Assembly: GCF_011300875.1 (NCBI RefSeq)
Contig: NZ_CP049862.1
Coordinates: forward strand, 2,976,001-3,040,000
Source of the DNA: Sanguibacter sp. HDW7
Lineage (GTDB): Bacteria > Actinomycetota > Actinomycetes > Actinomycetales > Cellulomonadaceae
Direction: 5' to 3'
DNA length: 64,000 nt
How positions within the stretch are numbered: the first letter of the stretch is position 1; every line of letters begins with the position of its first letter. Positions 32,770 to 42,700 of the stretch are shown piece after piece. The notes beneath the pieces were generated by a model. The model was not told the origin of the DNA. It ran no database searches and worked only from the letters and a program-made list of their open reading frames with translations. The position numbers were made by a program, and so were the translations under genes.

Positions 32770-33648
32770 TCACTTGACCGCGCCCGCGGTGAGCCCGCCG
32801 ACGATGTATTTCTGCAGGACGAAGAAGAGGGCGACGACGGGCAGGGAGGCGAGCACCGCTCCGGCGGCGAAGATCGACCAGTTGGCTGACGTCTCCTGCG
32901 ACACGAACTGGAAGAGCCCGACGGCGAGGGTCTGCTTGTGGGGGTCGGTGAGGACGACGCTTGCGACGACGAACTCGCTCGACGTCCCGATGAACGACAG
33001 CAGGGCGACCACCGCGAGGATGGGCGCGGACAGCCTGAGGACGATCGTGAAGAAGATCCGCGCGTGGCCGGCGCCGTCGAGCTTGGCGGCCTCGTCGATC
33101 GAGGCGGGCACCGTGTTGAAGAACCCGTAGATGAGGTACGTGTTGACGCCCATCGCGCCACCCAGGTAGACGAGGATGAGCCCGGCGTGGGTGTCGAGGC
33201 CGATGCCGGGGAAGATGTCGCCGATCGTCGTGAGCAGCAGGAAGATCGCGACGACGCCGAGGAGCTGCGGGAACATCTGCACGAGGAGGATGCTCACGAG
33301 CCCGACGCGGCGCCCGCGGAAGCGCATCCGTGAGAACGCGTAGGCCGCGAGCGCGGCGAGCAGGACGGTGCCTGCGGAGGCGACGACGCCGATGTACATC
33401 GTGTTGACGAACCAGGCGCCGTACGGCTGCGCGGGGCGGTCGAAGAGGTTGATGTAGTTGGCGAGGTCGACGCGGCTGAACAGGCTGTTCGACCCGACGA
33501 GGCTCCCGTTGGGGTTGAGCGACGCGGAGACGACGTAGAGGATCGGGAAGACTGCGACGACGGCGACGAGCGTCGCGGCGGCGTGCTTCGCGACGAGCGC
33601 GACGGTCGCGCGATGACGGCGCGGCGCGGGTGCGTGGCTTGTGCTCAT
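32770..33648 (-). CDS. malG: Maltodextrin ABC importer permease, MalG type
   Basis: A 292-residue inner-membrane permease with six predicted helices (first AAATLVAVVAVFPILYVVSA). The EAA loop IDEAAKLDGAGHARIFFTIV (about residue 190) contacts the ATPase. It pairs with MalF to form the translocation path. The ATG at 33648 overlaps the malF stop by 4 nt. The expected ATPase (MalK/MsmX) is not in this cluster, which is normal for actinobacteria that use one shared MsiK-type ATPase encoded elsewhere. Confidence 0.88.
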   Translation of the reverse strand: MSTSHAPAPRRHRATVALVAKHAAATLVAVVAVFPILYVVSASLNPNGSLVGSNSLFSRVDLANYINLFDRPAQPYGAWFVNTMYIGVVASAGTVLLAALAAYAFSRMRFRGRRVGLVSILLVQMFPQLLGVVAIFLLLTTIGDIFPGIGLDTHAGLILVYLGGAMGVNTYLIYGFFNTVPASIDEAAKLDGAGHARIFFTIVLRLSAPILAVVALLSFIGTSSEFVVASVVLTDPHKQTLAVGLFQFVSQETSANWSIFAAGAVLASLPVVALFFVLQKYIVGGLTAGAVK

Positions 33649-35255
33649 CGGTGGGTGTCCTCCAGGGACCGGGTGCGGCGGAAGCTGTAGATCGCGAAGG
33701 CGGCGACGAGCGCGAAGATGATGATGGAGAACGCGCTCGCGAGCCCGTAGTCGCGTCCGCTCGTCTCGCCGAAGGCGACCTTGTAGACGAGCGTGATGAG
33801 GATGTCGGTGGAGCCGACGTTCATCTCGGTCGTGATGTCCTGCGGCCCGCCCTCGGTGAGCATGTAGATGAGGTTGAAGTTGTTGAAGTTGAAGGCGAAC
33901 GAGGAGATGAGCAGCGGCGCCATCGTCACCATGAGCAGCGGCATGCGGATGCTCATGAGGCGGCGCCAGGCTCCGGCTCCGTCCATCTCGGCGGCCTCGA
34001 CGTAGTCGCTCGGGATGGACTGCAGCGCTCCGGTCGCGACGAGGAACATGTACGGGTACCCGAGCCAGAGGTTGACGAGGAGGATCGACACCTTGGCGAG
34101 GAGCGGGTCGGTGAGCCACGGGATGTCGGCCCCGCCGAGGAGCGTCTGGTTGATGAACCCGAACTGCGGGTTGAGGAGCCCGGACCACACGAGCGCGGAG
34201 AGGAACGGCGGGAAGGCGTACGGGAGGATGACGAGCGCGCGGAACGTCCTGCGCAGCCGCATCCGGGGGTCGTCGAGGAGGAGCGCGAGCAGGACGCCTG
34301 CGGCGAAGGTCGAGGCGACGGAGACTCCGGCGAAGACGAAGGTCCACACGATGACGCCGAGGAGCGGGCCGCGGATGGACTTCTCGGTGACGGCGCGCGT
34401 GAAGTTGTCGAAGCCGACCTCGATCTTCCAGCCGGGCATGATCTCGGTGCCGTCGGGGTCGGTGAAGGCGCCGACGCCGGTGTCGGCGTAGACGGTGCCG
34501 GTCTCACGGTCGGTGAAGGTCCCGGTGCTGGGGTCCCAGTCCATCGTGGCGGCGTAGCGGTAGGCGGTGGACCCGTCCTGGGTGCGCAGGGCGCCGGCCT
34601 CGGGGTCGTCGGAGAAGGGGACGCTCGTGGCGGCGATGCGCTGCTGGTCGGCGATCATCGCGGCGAAGTCGAGGGTGCGGTAGCCGTCGAGCGCGACGGG
34701 GGTCCTGCCGTCGAGGCGTGCTCCGTCGACGCTCTCGAGGGGGCGGTCGGCCCCGCCGAGGAGGACGGTGCCGTCGGGTGCGGCGACGAGGAAGGAGAGC
34801 TCGCCGTCGCGCTCGAGGACGCTCATGGGGTAGCCGGGCGAGTCGGGGACGCGTGTGAGGGACTTGCTGAGGATGACGGCGATGGCGTCGTCCTTCGTGC
34901 CGACGTGGCCGTCTCCGTAGTTCGTGAAGGCGATGTAGCCGGAGTAGACGATGACGAAGAGCTGGAAGAGCAGGAGGAAGACTGTGCCGGGCACGAGGTA
35001 CTTCGCCGGGAGCCAGCCGCGGCGCAGGTAGACCCAGTTGACGAGGGCTGCGGCCACGGCGGCGGTGATCGCCAGGGCGACGTGGTCGGCCGCGAGGAGC
35101 GTGAGGACGGCGTAGACGACGAGGGCGTCGAGCACGCCGAGCAGGCCGATCTTGACGAGGGCGGCGCGGGCTGCCCGGCCGGGGGCGATTCGCACCCGTG
35201 TGGACGGCAGGGGCGCGTCGCCGGTCGGCGTCCTCGGGGTCGTGGTGGTGGTCAT
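33645..35255 (-). CDS. malF: Maltodextrin ABC importer permease, MalF type
   Basis: A 536-residue permease. Three N-terminal helices are followed by a large extracytoplasmic P2-like insertion (about residues 125-275, ALRTQDGSTAYRYAATMDWD) as in enterobacterial MalF, then the core helices. The EAA motif VEAAEMDGAGAWRRLMSIRM lies near residue 430. GGPQDITTEMNVGSTDILIT is typical for MalF. The insertion suggests close docking of the solute-binding protein encoded upstream. 64 nt separate it from malE. Confidence 0.9.
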   Translation of the reverse strand: MTTTTTPRTPTGDAPLPSTRVRIAPGRAARAALVKIGLLGVLDALVVYAVLTLLAADHVALAITAAVAAALVNWVYLRRGWLPAKYLVPGTVFLLLFQLFVIVYSGYIAFTNYGDGHVGTKDDAIAVILSKSLTRVPDSPGYPMSVLERDGELSFLVAAPDGTVLLGGADRPLESVDGARLDGRTPVALDGYRTLDFAAMIADQQRIAATSVPFSDDPEAGALRTQDGSTAYRYAATMDWDPSTGTFTDRETGTVYADTGVGAFTDPDGTEIMPGWKIEVGFDNFTRAVTEKSIRGPLLGVIVWTFVFAGVSVASTFAAGVLLALLLDDPRMRLRRTFRALVILPYAFPPFLSALVWSGLLNPQFGFINQTLLGGADIPWLTDPLLAKVSILLVNLWLGYPYMFLVATGALQSIPSDYVEAAEMDGAGAWRRLMSIRMPLLMVTMAPLLISSFAFNFNNFNLIYMLTEGGPQDITTEMNVGSTDILITLVYKVAFGETSGRDYGLASAFSIIIFALVAAFAIYSFRRTRSLEDTHR

Positions 35256-35319
35256 GGGGGGTGCTCCCGTGGTGTGAGCCGGACCCGGGGCGCGACGTGC
35301 GCCCCGGGTCCGGGTCGTG

Positions 35320-36591
35320 TCAGCCGGCGATGTCGTTCTGGATCTTCGTGGCCATGTCGGCCCAGGCGGTGGCGGGGTCGCCGGCCTTGCCGTTGACGAG
35401 CGCGGCCTCGGTCGCGCCCCAGTAGTTCCAGACGGCGCCCATGGCGGGGATGCTCGGCATGGGGACGCCGGTGAGTCCGACCTTGCCGAAGGCGGCGACG
35501 TCGGGGTCGGAGGCCGAGGCCTTCTCGAACGCGGAGGTGAGCGCCGGGGGTCGGCCGCCCGCCTCGAAGAGTGCGAGCTGCACGTCCTCGGAGCCGAGGT
35601 ACTTGACGACGAACTCGTTCGCGGCGAGAGCGTTGGTGGACTTGGCGCTGACGAAGAAGCCCTGGACGCCGACGAACGGGGTGACGTCTCCGCCGCCTGC
35701 GGACGGGATGGCCTCGATCGCGTAGTCGACGCCCTTGTCCTTGAACGTCGGGAGGTTCCAGGGTCCGGAGATCATGTACGGGGACTTGCCCGCGGCGAAC
35801 TCGTCGCGGGCGATGTCACCCGTGATGTTCGTGTTGAGGGCGCCCTGCTTGCCCCACTCGACGAGCTTCGCGGCGAACTTCTCGCCGCCCTCGGACCCGA
35901 TGAGGAGCTGGGAGGGGTCGTAGCTGCCGTCGCTCGCGGTGCCGAAGAGGGGGGCGCCGAACGAGGTCTGCAGGGGGTAGAGGTGGTAGGGGTCGGACTC
36001 GGGCCCGGAGGGGACGAGGACGGGGTAGGTGGCGTCGCCCGCGTCGACGATCTTCTTGCCTGCGGCGACGAGCTCGTCCCAGGTGCCGGGGGTGGAGTCG
36101 GCGAGGGCGGTGTTGCGCAGGAGGGCGACGTTCTCGAGCGAGACGGGGAGGCCGTAGCTCGTCCCCTCGTAGCTCATGGCGCGCAGGGAGACGTCGGAGA
36201 AACCTGCGGCGGCGTCACCGAGCTCGAGCGGCGCGACGACGCCGTTCTGGACGAAGAGGCCGAGCCAGTCGTGGCCGCCGATGATGACGTCGGGGCCCTT
36301 GCCGGTGGGGACCTGCTTGACGAAGTCCTCCTTCATGACGTCGCCGTATTCCTTCTGGACGAGCTTGACGGCGATGCCCTTGTCGGCCTCGAAGCGCGCG
36401 GCGATGTCCTGGAGCTCGACGGCCCGGTTGGCGTCGACCCACACCGTGAGCGTCGCGGCGGGCCCCGAGGGGGTCGTCGCGCCGGTGGTCGTGGGGTCGT
36501 CCGAGGCGGTGCTCTGGGAGCAGCCGGTGAGCACGGTGGCGACGAGGCTCCCGGCGGCGAGCGCGGCGACAGCGATCCTGTTCACCTTCAT
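35320..36591 (-). CDS. malE: Maltodextrin-binding lipoprotein, MalE type
   Basis: A 423-residue substrate-binding protein. The signal peptide MKVNRIAVAALAAGSLVATV ends at a lipobox (VLTGC), so the mature protein is anchored by lipid outside the cell. The family-1 solute-binding motifs are clear: ATLTVWVDANRAVELQDIAA at the start of the mature lobe, GPDVIIGGHDWLGLFVQNG, and YMISGPWNLPTF. It hands maltodextrin to MalF/MalG. First gene of the operon; the ATG at 36591 follows AAAGG. The promoter just upstream carries several inverted-repeat words. Confidence 0.9.
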   Translation of the reverse strand: MKVNRIAVAALAAGSLVATVLTGCSQSTASDDPTTTGATTPSGPAATLTVWVDANRAVELQDIAARFEADKGIAVKLVQKEYGDVMKEDFVKQVPTGKGPDVIIGGHDWLGLFVQNGVVAPLELGDAAAGFSDVSLRAMSYEGTSYGLPVSLENVALLRNTALADSTPGTWDELVAAGKKIVDAGDATYPVLVPSGPESDPYHLYPLQTSFGAPLFGTASDGSYDPSQLLIGSEGGEKFAAKLVEWGKQGALNTNITGDIARDEFAAGKSPYMISGPWNLPTFKDKGVDYAIEAIPSAGGGDVTPFVGVQGFFVSAKSTNALAANEFVVKYLGSEDVQLALFEAGGRPPALTSAFEKASASDPDVAAFGKVGLTGVPMPSIPAMGAVWNYWGATEAALVNGKAGDPATAWADMATKIQNDIAG

Positions 36592-36693
36592 TGGTGATGC
36601 CTTTCTGCGATGGTCTCGGGCCGCGGCTCCCGCGCGGCAGCCCCTGGGGCGTCCGTCGCGTGCGGGGTGCGACGGCGCATCGCGACCAATATG

Positions 36694-36775
36694 GCAGAGC
36701 GTTGCCGTCGCTGCAAGACCTTTCAAGCGAGACCTTGCCGATCGATTGCAACGATGCCGTAACGTTGCGCAGCGT
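36694..36775 (-). promoter_or_regulatory. malE promoter with operator-like repeats
   Basis: On the minus strand TTGCAG (36716-36711) and CATATT, 17 nt apart, fit -35 and -10. CTTGAAAG (36727-36720) and CTTGCAG (36717-36711) repeat words found before the GH13 gene. Further upstream ACGTTGCGCAGCGT (36762-36775) is a near-perfect palindrome with a central CG, the usual form of a LacI-family operator. Confidence 0.55.
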
Positions 36776-36984
36776 TCAGGGGCGCCCAGCCGACGCAGAT
36801 CCCACAGGAAGCGCGGAACCGCAACGATCCCGGAGGCTGCGCGCCGGTCTCCACCTCGGAGGCGTGCGCCGCCGCGGGCCGCCCTGCGGCGATGGACGGG
36901 ACGACGCCTCCTTGCAGGAGTCTGAAACGAGATTCACGTGCTGCGATCACGAACCATGCGGTGCGGACCGCCGCAGTGCCCGGC
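36776..36984. other. Non-coding tail between the purSQ-GNAT operon and malE
   Basis: No gene or strong terminator is visible. AGTCTGAAACGAGATTCAC near 36919 is the only AT-rich part. Confidence 0.3.
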
Positions 36985-38091
36985 TCAGAGGCCGAGCTCG
37001 AACCACAGCGCCGTCGGATCCTCGCGCTGGGCTCCTGACGGGTACGCGGGCCGGAACCCGAGCGACCGGTAGAGGGTGACCGCTGCGGGCTGCCGGATAC
37101 CGGTGACGAGCTCGAGCCTGGTCGCCCCACGCTCCCGCGCGGCGGCTGCGAGCGCGGTCATGAGGATGCGCGCGACCCCCCAGCGCCGAGCCTCACGGGC
37201 GACGTAGACGCGGACGACGTCGAGCGTCCCGGCCGGCGCGTCGTCGTGCCCGGGCTCGACAGCGTGGGCGCAGCCGACGACGTCGCCGCCCCGGCGGGCG
37301 ACGAGCGTGATCGCCGCGCGACGGCCGAGCGTCGCGTCGAAGGCGGCCACGCCTCCGCCGTCCTCGATGAGGTCGGCGAGGTGCGGATAGTCGGGCACGA
37401 TCTCCTCGCGGAGGAAACGCTCGCGCAACGCCACGGCGGCGGGATCGTCCCAGGTCGTCGGGACGACGGTGACAGGCAGCGGCAGCTCCTTGGCGAAGCA
37501 GCGGGAGTCGTGCTCGCCCCAGAACTCCCCGTACTGCTCGATCGGCAGGTAGCCCTCGCCGAGGTAGAGCCCGATGGACTCCGGCTGCTGGGTGCCCGTC
37601 TCCAGGACGATGCGCCGCACGCCGAGCGCCGCCGCGCGCGCCTCTAGGGCACGCAGGACGAGTCGGGAGAGGCCGCGTCCCCGGTGGCCCGGCGCGACGT
37701 AGAGGCGCTTGAGCTCGGCGGTCCCGGGACCGTGGACGATGCCCGACGGGTCGTCCGCGCCGGAGAGGTCGCGGAGCGCGCCGAAGCCGGCCGGCTCTCC
37801 GTCGACGCGCAGCAGGACCGCGGCGACGACCGTGGCGGGGTCGACACCGTGCGCGGCCTCGTCGGTCGGGCCGGGGACCTCCCCCGAGTCGTCGGCACCG
37901 GGGGCGTCGTCGTCCGAGGGGGTGTCGTCGTCCGAGGGGGTGTCGTCGTGCTGGCCGTAGCGGACGGCGATCTCCGCCTGCTGCTCGGCACGCAACCGCG
38001 CGCCGTCGGCGTCGTCCCAAGGGACGTCGTCGAGCGTGAGGGCCGCAGGGAGCACCCCGACGGCCGAGGCGCCGGGGTGCTCGGCGGTCAT
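36985..38091 (-). CDS. Protein with two GNAT acetyltransferase domains
   Basis: A 368-residue tandem-GNAT protein. Domain 1 (about residues 90-200) has [20 protein letters not shown], a classic acetyl-CoA loop (R/QxxGxG/A), and [10 protein letters not shown]. Domain 2 (about 250-368) has [20 protein letters not shown], where the loop is altered (R-R-W-G-V-A), and [12 protein letters not shown]. An acidic insert of repeated TPSDDD units (from an 18-bp repeat at about 37907-37948) splits the early part of domain 1. Tandem GNATs can acetylate antibiotics, mycothiol precursors or proteins; the substrate here is unknown. Its ATG overlaps the purQ stop as ATGA, so it is translated with purine genes. 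Confidence 0.85.
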   Translation of the reverse strand: MTAEHPGASAVGVLPAALTLDDVPWDDADGARLRAEQQAEIAVRYGQHDDTPSDDDTPSDDDAPGADDSGEVPGPTDEAAHGVDPATVVAAVLLRVDGEPAGFGALRDLSGADDPSGIVHGPGTAELKRLYVAPGHRGRGLSRLVLRALEARAAALGVRRIVLETGTQQPESIGLYLGEGYLPIEQYGEFWGEHDSRCFAKELPLPVTVVPTTWDDPAAVALRERFLREEIVPDYPHLADLIEDGGGVAAFDATLGRRAAITLVARRGGDVVGCAHAVEPGHDDAPAGTLDVVRVYVAREARRWGVARILMTALAAAARERGATRLELVTGIRQPAAVTLYRSLGFRPAYPSGAQREDPTALWFELGL

Positions 38092-38801
38092 GCGTGGACG
38101 AGCGAGGAGATGACCGAGGTGAAGAACCGCAGGCCGTCCGTGCCGGCCTTGGCGCCACGCTCGGAGTCGGGGCCGAAGCCGGCCTCGACGGCGTGCTCGG
38201 GGTGCGGCATGAGGCCGACGACGTTGCCGCGGGCGTTCGTGATGCCGGCGATTCCGCGGCGCGAGCCGTTGGGGTTGTCGCCCTCGTAGCGGAACGCGAC
38301 GCGCCCCTCGCCCTCGAGCTCGTCGAGCGTGCGCTCGTCGGCGACGTACTGGCCGTCCTGGTTCTTCAGCGGGATCGTGATCTGCTCACCCGCCGTGTAC
38401 TGGTTGGTCCACGGGGTCGTGGCGTTCTCGACCCTGAGCACCTGCTCGCGGCACACGAAGTGCAGGTGGTTGTTCTTGATCATCGAGCCCGGCAGCAGGT
38501 GCGACTCCGTGAGGAGCTGGAAGCCGTTGCAGATGCCGAGGACGGGCAGGCCGCCGTGGGCGGCGTCGACGATCTTGTCCATCATGGGCGCGAAGCGCGC
38601 GATGGCGCCGGCGCGCAGGTAGTCGCCGTAGGAGAAACCGCCGGGCAGGACGACGGCGTCGACACCCTGGAGATCGTCGTCCGCGTGCCACAGGGCGACG
38701 GCCTCGGCGCCCGCGAGGCGCACGGCACGTGCGGCGTCGCGGTCGTCGAGCGTGCCGGGGAAGGTGACGACGCCGATGCGGGCGCCGGACGCGGCGGCCA
38801 T
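38088..38801 (-). CDS. purQ: Phosphoribosylformylglycinamidine synthase, glutaminase subunit
   Basis: A 237-residue class I glutamine amidotransferase. It supplies ammonia for the fourth step of purine synthesis. The nucleophilic Cys lies in [10 protein letters not shown] (about residue 102); the His-Glu pair lies in [10 protein letters not shown] near the end. [14 protein letters not shown] is the PurQ signature. It needs PurS (next gene upstream) and PurL, which is not in the window. The ATG at 38801 is coupled to the purS stop (TGATG). Confidence 0.95.
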   Translation of the reverse strand: MAAASGARIGVVTFPGTLDDRDAARAVRLAGAEAVALWHADDDLQGVDAVVLPGGFSYGDYLRAGAIARFAPMMDKIVDAAHGGLPVLGICNGFQLLTESHLLPGSMIKNNHLHFVCREQVLRVENATTPWTNQYTAGEQITIPLKNQDGQYVADERTLDELEGEGRVAFRYEGDNPNGSRRGIAGITNARGNVVGLMPHPEHAVEAGFGPDSERGAKAGTDGLRFFTSVISSLVHA

Positions 38802-39049
38802 CAGCTGGCGTCCGCGACGCGGACGACGTCCTCGATGACGGGGTTCGAGAGCAGCGTCTCCGCCGCCTCCTGCGCGGCGGCGAGGATCTCGGGGGTCACG
38901 GGACCCTCGACCTCGAGCTCGAAGCGCTTGCCCTGGCGGACGCTCGTGAACTGGGTGAAGCCGAGGCGGGGCAGCGCCCCGACGACGGCCTTGCCCTGCG
39001 GGTCGAGGATCTCGGGCTTGGGCATGACATCGACGACAACGCGTCCCAC
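38801..39049 (-). CDS. purS: Phosphoribosylformylglycinamidine synthase subunit PurS
   Basis: An 82-residue subunit ([20 protein letters not shown], then [20 protein letters not shown]) that bridges PurQ and the small PurL in the Gram-positive-type complex. It has no active site of its own. The GTG at 39049 follows AGGAG; no other start gives the right length (family about 80). First gene of purS-purQ-GNAT, divergent from lysX. Confidence 0.95.
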   Translation of the reverse strand: MGRVVVDVMPKPEILDPQGKAVVGALPRLGFTQFTSVRQGKRFELEVEGPVTPEILAAAQEAAETLLSNPVIEDVVRVADAS

Positions 39050-39306
39050 GGGGTGCTCCTGAGGATCTCGCGGACGGTGCGTCCGACGGTCGGGAGGGTT
39101 TCGCGGCCACTCTACCGTCCCTCCCCGGGACGCCGGGAGCGCGCTCCGGGGCATGAGACGACCCCCGACCCGGAGCGAGGGACATGTCCGACCCTGGGCG
39201 GAGAGACCCTCGGTGAGATCGTCGCCTGGGACGATGCGCGGCGACCTCGCGGCACGATGGGATGGTGCACTGACGGACAGATCAGGTCCGACGAGGAGAA
39301 CCGCGC

Positions 39307-42300
39307 ATGCTTCACCATCACCGCCCCGCGCCCGCCGACGGCGTCGCGCGCTGGACCGGCCGCATCGTCCAGGCGTACGCCGTGTGGCTCGTCGTGGCCA
39401 CGCTGCTGGTGCCGCTGCACCTGCCCGTGGTCCGCACGATCGCGCGCTTGCTCTCGGTGACGAACGTGCCGACGTTCCCGAGCGTCTTCTCGGCGGTCCT
39501 CGTCGCCGTCGTCGCCTCGGGTCTCGTCCGCGGGCAGCGCGCGGCCCTGTGGTTCGTCGTGTGGGTGTGGCAGGTGCCGAAGATCCTCGAGCTCGCGGTC
39601 GTCCTCGTGCTCCTCGGGCTGCAGCGGTTCCGCCCGTCGCTGTTCGAGTCGGTCGAGGACACCTGGTCGGTCCCGACGTGGCACTTCGTGCCGGGCGTCG
39701 TCGGGATCGGCATCGTCGTCATGCTCGTCGCGTCCCGCAACGCGTTCCCGGCACGGCTCACGCCCGGAGCATGGTGGCAGGCACTCGTCGTCCTCGTCGG
39801 CGGCGTCGCGACGTCCGCGCTCCTCACGTTCCTCACGCTCACGACGGTCGTCTGGCACGGGCACGGTGTCGGGTCCGCCGTCGTCTGGTCGTTGCGCGTC
39901 GCGACGGGCCGCTCCCCCGGCCCGCACCTGCACGGTCCTGCGTGGCTCGCGCTCGCGTCGGGCGCGCTGTCCGCAGCGTTCCTCGTCCTTGCGATCATCG
40001 TCTTCATGCGCGCGGCGCCGCACGACGGGGCGCGCGTCGCGGACGACGAGCTCGCGGTCCGCCGGATGCTCGCGCGCGACCGCCGCGGCGACTCGCTCGG
40101 GTACTTCGCGACGCGCGACGACCGGGCGGTCGTGCTCTCGGCCGACGGCCGCGCCGCGGTGTCCTACAACGTCGTCGCGGGCGTCGCCCTCGCGGCCGGC
40201 GACCCGCTCGGCACCAAGGACGCGTGGCCGGACGCGATCAGGCTCTGGCAGGCGCACGCCCGCACCTACGGGTGGGTGCCCGCGGTCCTCGCGGCGAGCG
40301 AGGCGGGCGCCGCGGCGTACGCGCGGGCGGGGCTGCGGGCGCTCGTCATGGGCGACGAGGCTGTCATCGGGACCCGGGCCTTCTCGCTCGGCGACCCGGA
40401 CTCGGGGCGGCTGCGCCGCACGGTCGAGCACGCGCGGCGCGCCGGCCTCCACGTGCTCGTGCGCCGCCAGGACGACGTTCCTGCCGACGAGCTCGCACAG
40501 CTGACGACCGCGGCCGACACATGGCGGCACGGGGAGGTCGAGCGTGGGTTCTCCATGGCGCTCGGCCGCCTCGGCGACGCGCGTGACGGGCGCGCCGTCG
40601 TCGTCACGGCGCACGCGCCGACGGGCGAGGTCGTCGGCCTGCTGACGTTCGTCCCGTGGGGACGCCGCGGGCTGTCGCTCGACGTCATGCGGCGTTCGCC
40701 CGACGCCGCGGCGGGCGTCACCGAGCTCATGGTGACGACGCTCGTCGAGCGGTCGTCGGCCCTCGGCGTCGACGAGGTGTCGCTGAACTTCGCGATGTTC
40801 CGCGAGACGTTCGAGCACGGCGCGCGCATCGGTGCGACCTTGCCGCAGCGCGTAGCCCGGCGCGTCCTGCTCGTCGCGTCGCGCTGGTGGCAGCTCGACT
40901 CGCTCTACCGCGCGAACGAGAAGTATCGGCCCGCGTGGAGCCCGCGCCTGCTCTGCTACGACAACCCGGCGCAGCTCACGCAGGTGCTCCTCGCGGCGGG
41001 CCTCGCCGAGGGCTTCGTGCCGGGCCTGCCCTCGTGCTTCTGCCTCCCGTCGCGGTCGTGCCACCGGCAGGGGTTTGTCGCGACGCCCGCGCACGTCGAC
41101 GCGGTGCGTGCGCTCGAGGCCGAGGTGCTCGAGCCGCGCGTCGTCGCGCCGCAGCTCTCCGAGCAGCAGCGGGTCCGCCACGCGAAGCTCGAGGTGCTGA
41201 GGGGAGCGGGCATGGAGCCGTACCCCGCGGCGGTGCCCCGCACGGTCGCCGTCGCCGACGTCGCCCTGCTCATGGGTGCGACGACCGCCGGAGTGCGCGG
41301 CCCCGCCGAGGCCGCCGTCGGCACGTTGCCGGACACACTCGCCGTGAGCGTCGTCGGACGCGTCGTGCGCGTGCGCGACCACGGCGGGGTCATCTTCGCC
41401 GACGTGCGCGAGGAGGGTCGCGAGGTCCAGGTCATGCTCACGGCCGACAGGCCGGACGCCCGTGCGCAGGTGTGGCGCCAGGCGGTCGATCTCGCGGACG
41501 TCGTCTCGGTGACGGGCGACGTCGTGCGGACCGCACGCGGCACGGTGACGGTCCATGCGCGGTCGTGGACGATGGCCGCGAAGTCGCTCGTGCCACCGCC
41601 GCGCAAGCACGGTGCGGGAGGAGTGTCGGCGCGGTCGCGTCACGTCGAGATCGCGCTCGACGAGCGTGCCCTGCACCGGGTGACGGCCCGCGCCGCGGCC
41701 GTGCGGGCGCTGCGCGAGACGCTCGCCGCACGCGGCTACCTCGAGGTCGAGACGCCGGTCCTGCAGCGCGTGCACGGCGGCGCGAACGCGCGCCCGTTCA
41801 CGACGCACATCAACGCGTACGACCTCGACCTCACGCTGCGGATCGCGCCCGAGCTGTTCCTCAAGCGCCTGTGCGTGGGCGGGGTGCCGCGCGTCTTCGA
41901 GATCGCCCGGAACTTCCGCAACGAGGGCGTCGACGGCACGCACAACCCTGAGTTCACGGCGCTCGAGGCGTACGAGGCGCACGGCGACTACACGACGATG
42001 CGCACGCTCGCGCAGGACCTCGTCGTCGCGGCGGCGGTCGCGGTCCACGGGGAGCCCGTCGTGCCGTTGCCGGACGGCGGCACGCTGCGCGTCGACGGCC
42101 CGTGGCCGGTCGTCACTGTCCACGAGGCCGTCTCACGGGCGACGGGCACCCACGTCGACGCGGGCACGGACGTCACGGTGCTCGCGGAGCTGTGCGCGCG
42201 TCACGGCATCGAGCACTCGCGGCGCGCGACGGCGGGCGAGCTCGTCACGGAGCTCTACGAGGAGCTCGTCGAGGGGTCGACGGTCGCGCCGACGTTCTAC

Positions 42301-42672
42301 ACGGACTTCCCCGTCGAGACGTCGCCGCTCACGCGGCAGCACCGCGACGACCCGCGGCTCGCGGAGCGCTGGGACCTCGTCGCGTTCGGGACCGAGCTCG
42401 GCACGGCGTACACGGAGCTCACGGACCCGGTCGTGCAGCGCGAGCGCCTCACCGCGCAGTCGCTCGCCGCGGCGGCGGGCGACCCGGAGGCGATGGAGGT
42501 CGACGACGAGTTCCTCGACGCCCTCGGGTTCGGCATGGTCCCGACGGGTGGGATCGGCCTCGGTGTGGACCGGCTCGTCATGCTCGTCCTCGGGGCGCCG
42601 ATCCGCGACGTGCTGACCTTTCCGTTCACGCGCCCGGACCCGCGGCTGCGGCGCGCGTCGGTCGACGCCTGA
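39307..42672 (+). CDS. lysX: Bifunctional phosphatidylglycerol lysyltransferase/lysyl-tRNA synthetase
   Basis: An 1121-residue fusion that makes Lys-tRNA and passes lysine to phosphatidylglycerol, which lowers surface charge and protects from cationic peptides. The N-terminal region to about residue 235 has some six transmembrane helices. DUF2156 (aminoacyl-lipid transferase) covers about 245-580 (DSLGYFATRDDRAVVLSADG; DVMRRSPDAAAGVTELMVTT). An OB-fold begins near 680 (VVGRVVRVRDHGGVIFADV). The class II synthetase domain has motif 2 FEIARNFRNEGVDGTHNPEF (about 865) and motif 3 GIGLGVDRLVMLVLG (about 1081). Layout and length match mycobacterial LysX (about 1170). GAGGAGAA stands before the ATG. 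Confidence 0.96.
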   Translation: MLHHHRPAPADGVARWTGRIVQAYAVWLVVATLLVPLHLPVVRTIARLLSVTNVPTFPSVFSAVLVAVVASGLVRGQRAALWFVVWVWQVPKILELAVVLVLLGLQRFRPSLFESVEDTWSVPTWHFVPGVVGIGIVVMLVASRNAFPARLTPGAWWQALVVLVGGVATSALLTFLTLTTVVWHGHGVGSAVVWSLRVATGRSPGPHLHGPAWLALASGALSAAFLVLAIIVFMRAAPHDGARVADDELAVRRMLARDRRGDSLGYFATRDDRAVVLSADGRAAVSYNVVAGVALAAGDPLGTKDAWPDAIRLWQAHARTYGWVPAVLAASEAGAAAYARAGLRALVMGDEAVIGTRAFSLGDPDSGRLRRTVEHARRAGLHVLVRRQDDVPADELAQLTTAADTWRHGEVERGFSMALGRLGDARDGRAVVVTAHAPTGEVVGLLTFVPWGRRGLSLDVMRRSPDAAAGVTELMVTTLVERSSALGVDEVSLNFAMFRETFEHGARIGATLPQRVARRVLLVASRWWQLDSLYRANEKYRPAWSPRLLCYDNPAQLTQVLLAAGLAEGFVPGLPSCFCLPSRSCHRQGFVATPAHVDAVRALEAEVLEPRVVAPQLSEQQRVRHAKLEVLRGAGMEPYPAAVPRTVAVADVALLMGATTAGVRGPAEAAVGTLPDTLAVSVVGRVVRVRDHGGVIFADVREEGREVQVMLTADRPDARAQVWRQAVDLADVVSVTGDVVRTARGTVTVHARSWTMAAKSLVPPPRKHGAGGVSARSRHVEIALDERALHRVTARAAAVRALRETLAARGYLEVETPVLQRVHGGANARPFTTHINAYDLDLTLRIAPELFLKRLCVGGVPRVFEIARNFRNEGVDGTHNPEFTALEAYEAHGDYTTMRTLAQDLVVAAAVAVHGEPVVPLPDGGTLRVDGPWPVVTVHEAVSRATGTHVDAGTDVTVLAELCARHGIEHSRRATAGELVTELYEELVEGSTVAPTFYTDFPVETSPLTRQHRDDPRLAERWDLVAFGTELGTAYTELTDPVVQRERLTAQSLAAAAGDPEAMEVDDEFLDALGFGMVPTGGIGLGVDRLVMLVLGAPIRDVLTFPFTRPDPRLRRASVDA

Positions 42673-42700
42673 CGCTCGACGCCTGACGGGTGCGCGGGCG

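Noticed and set aside
39112-42123. 1003-residue open frame antisense to lysX
   Set aside because: Arg/Asp-rich translation with no domain; an artefact of high GC on the opposite strand of a clear LysX gene.
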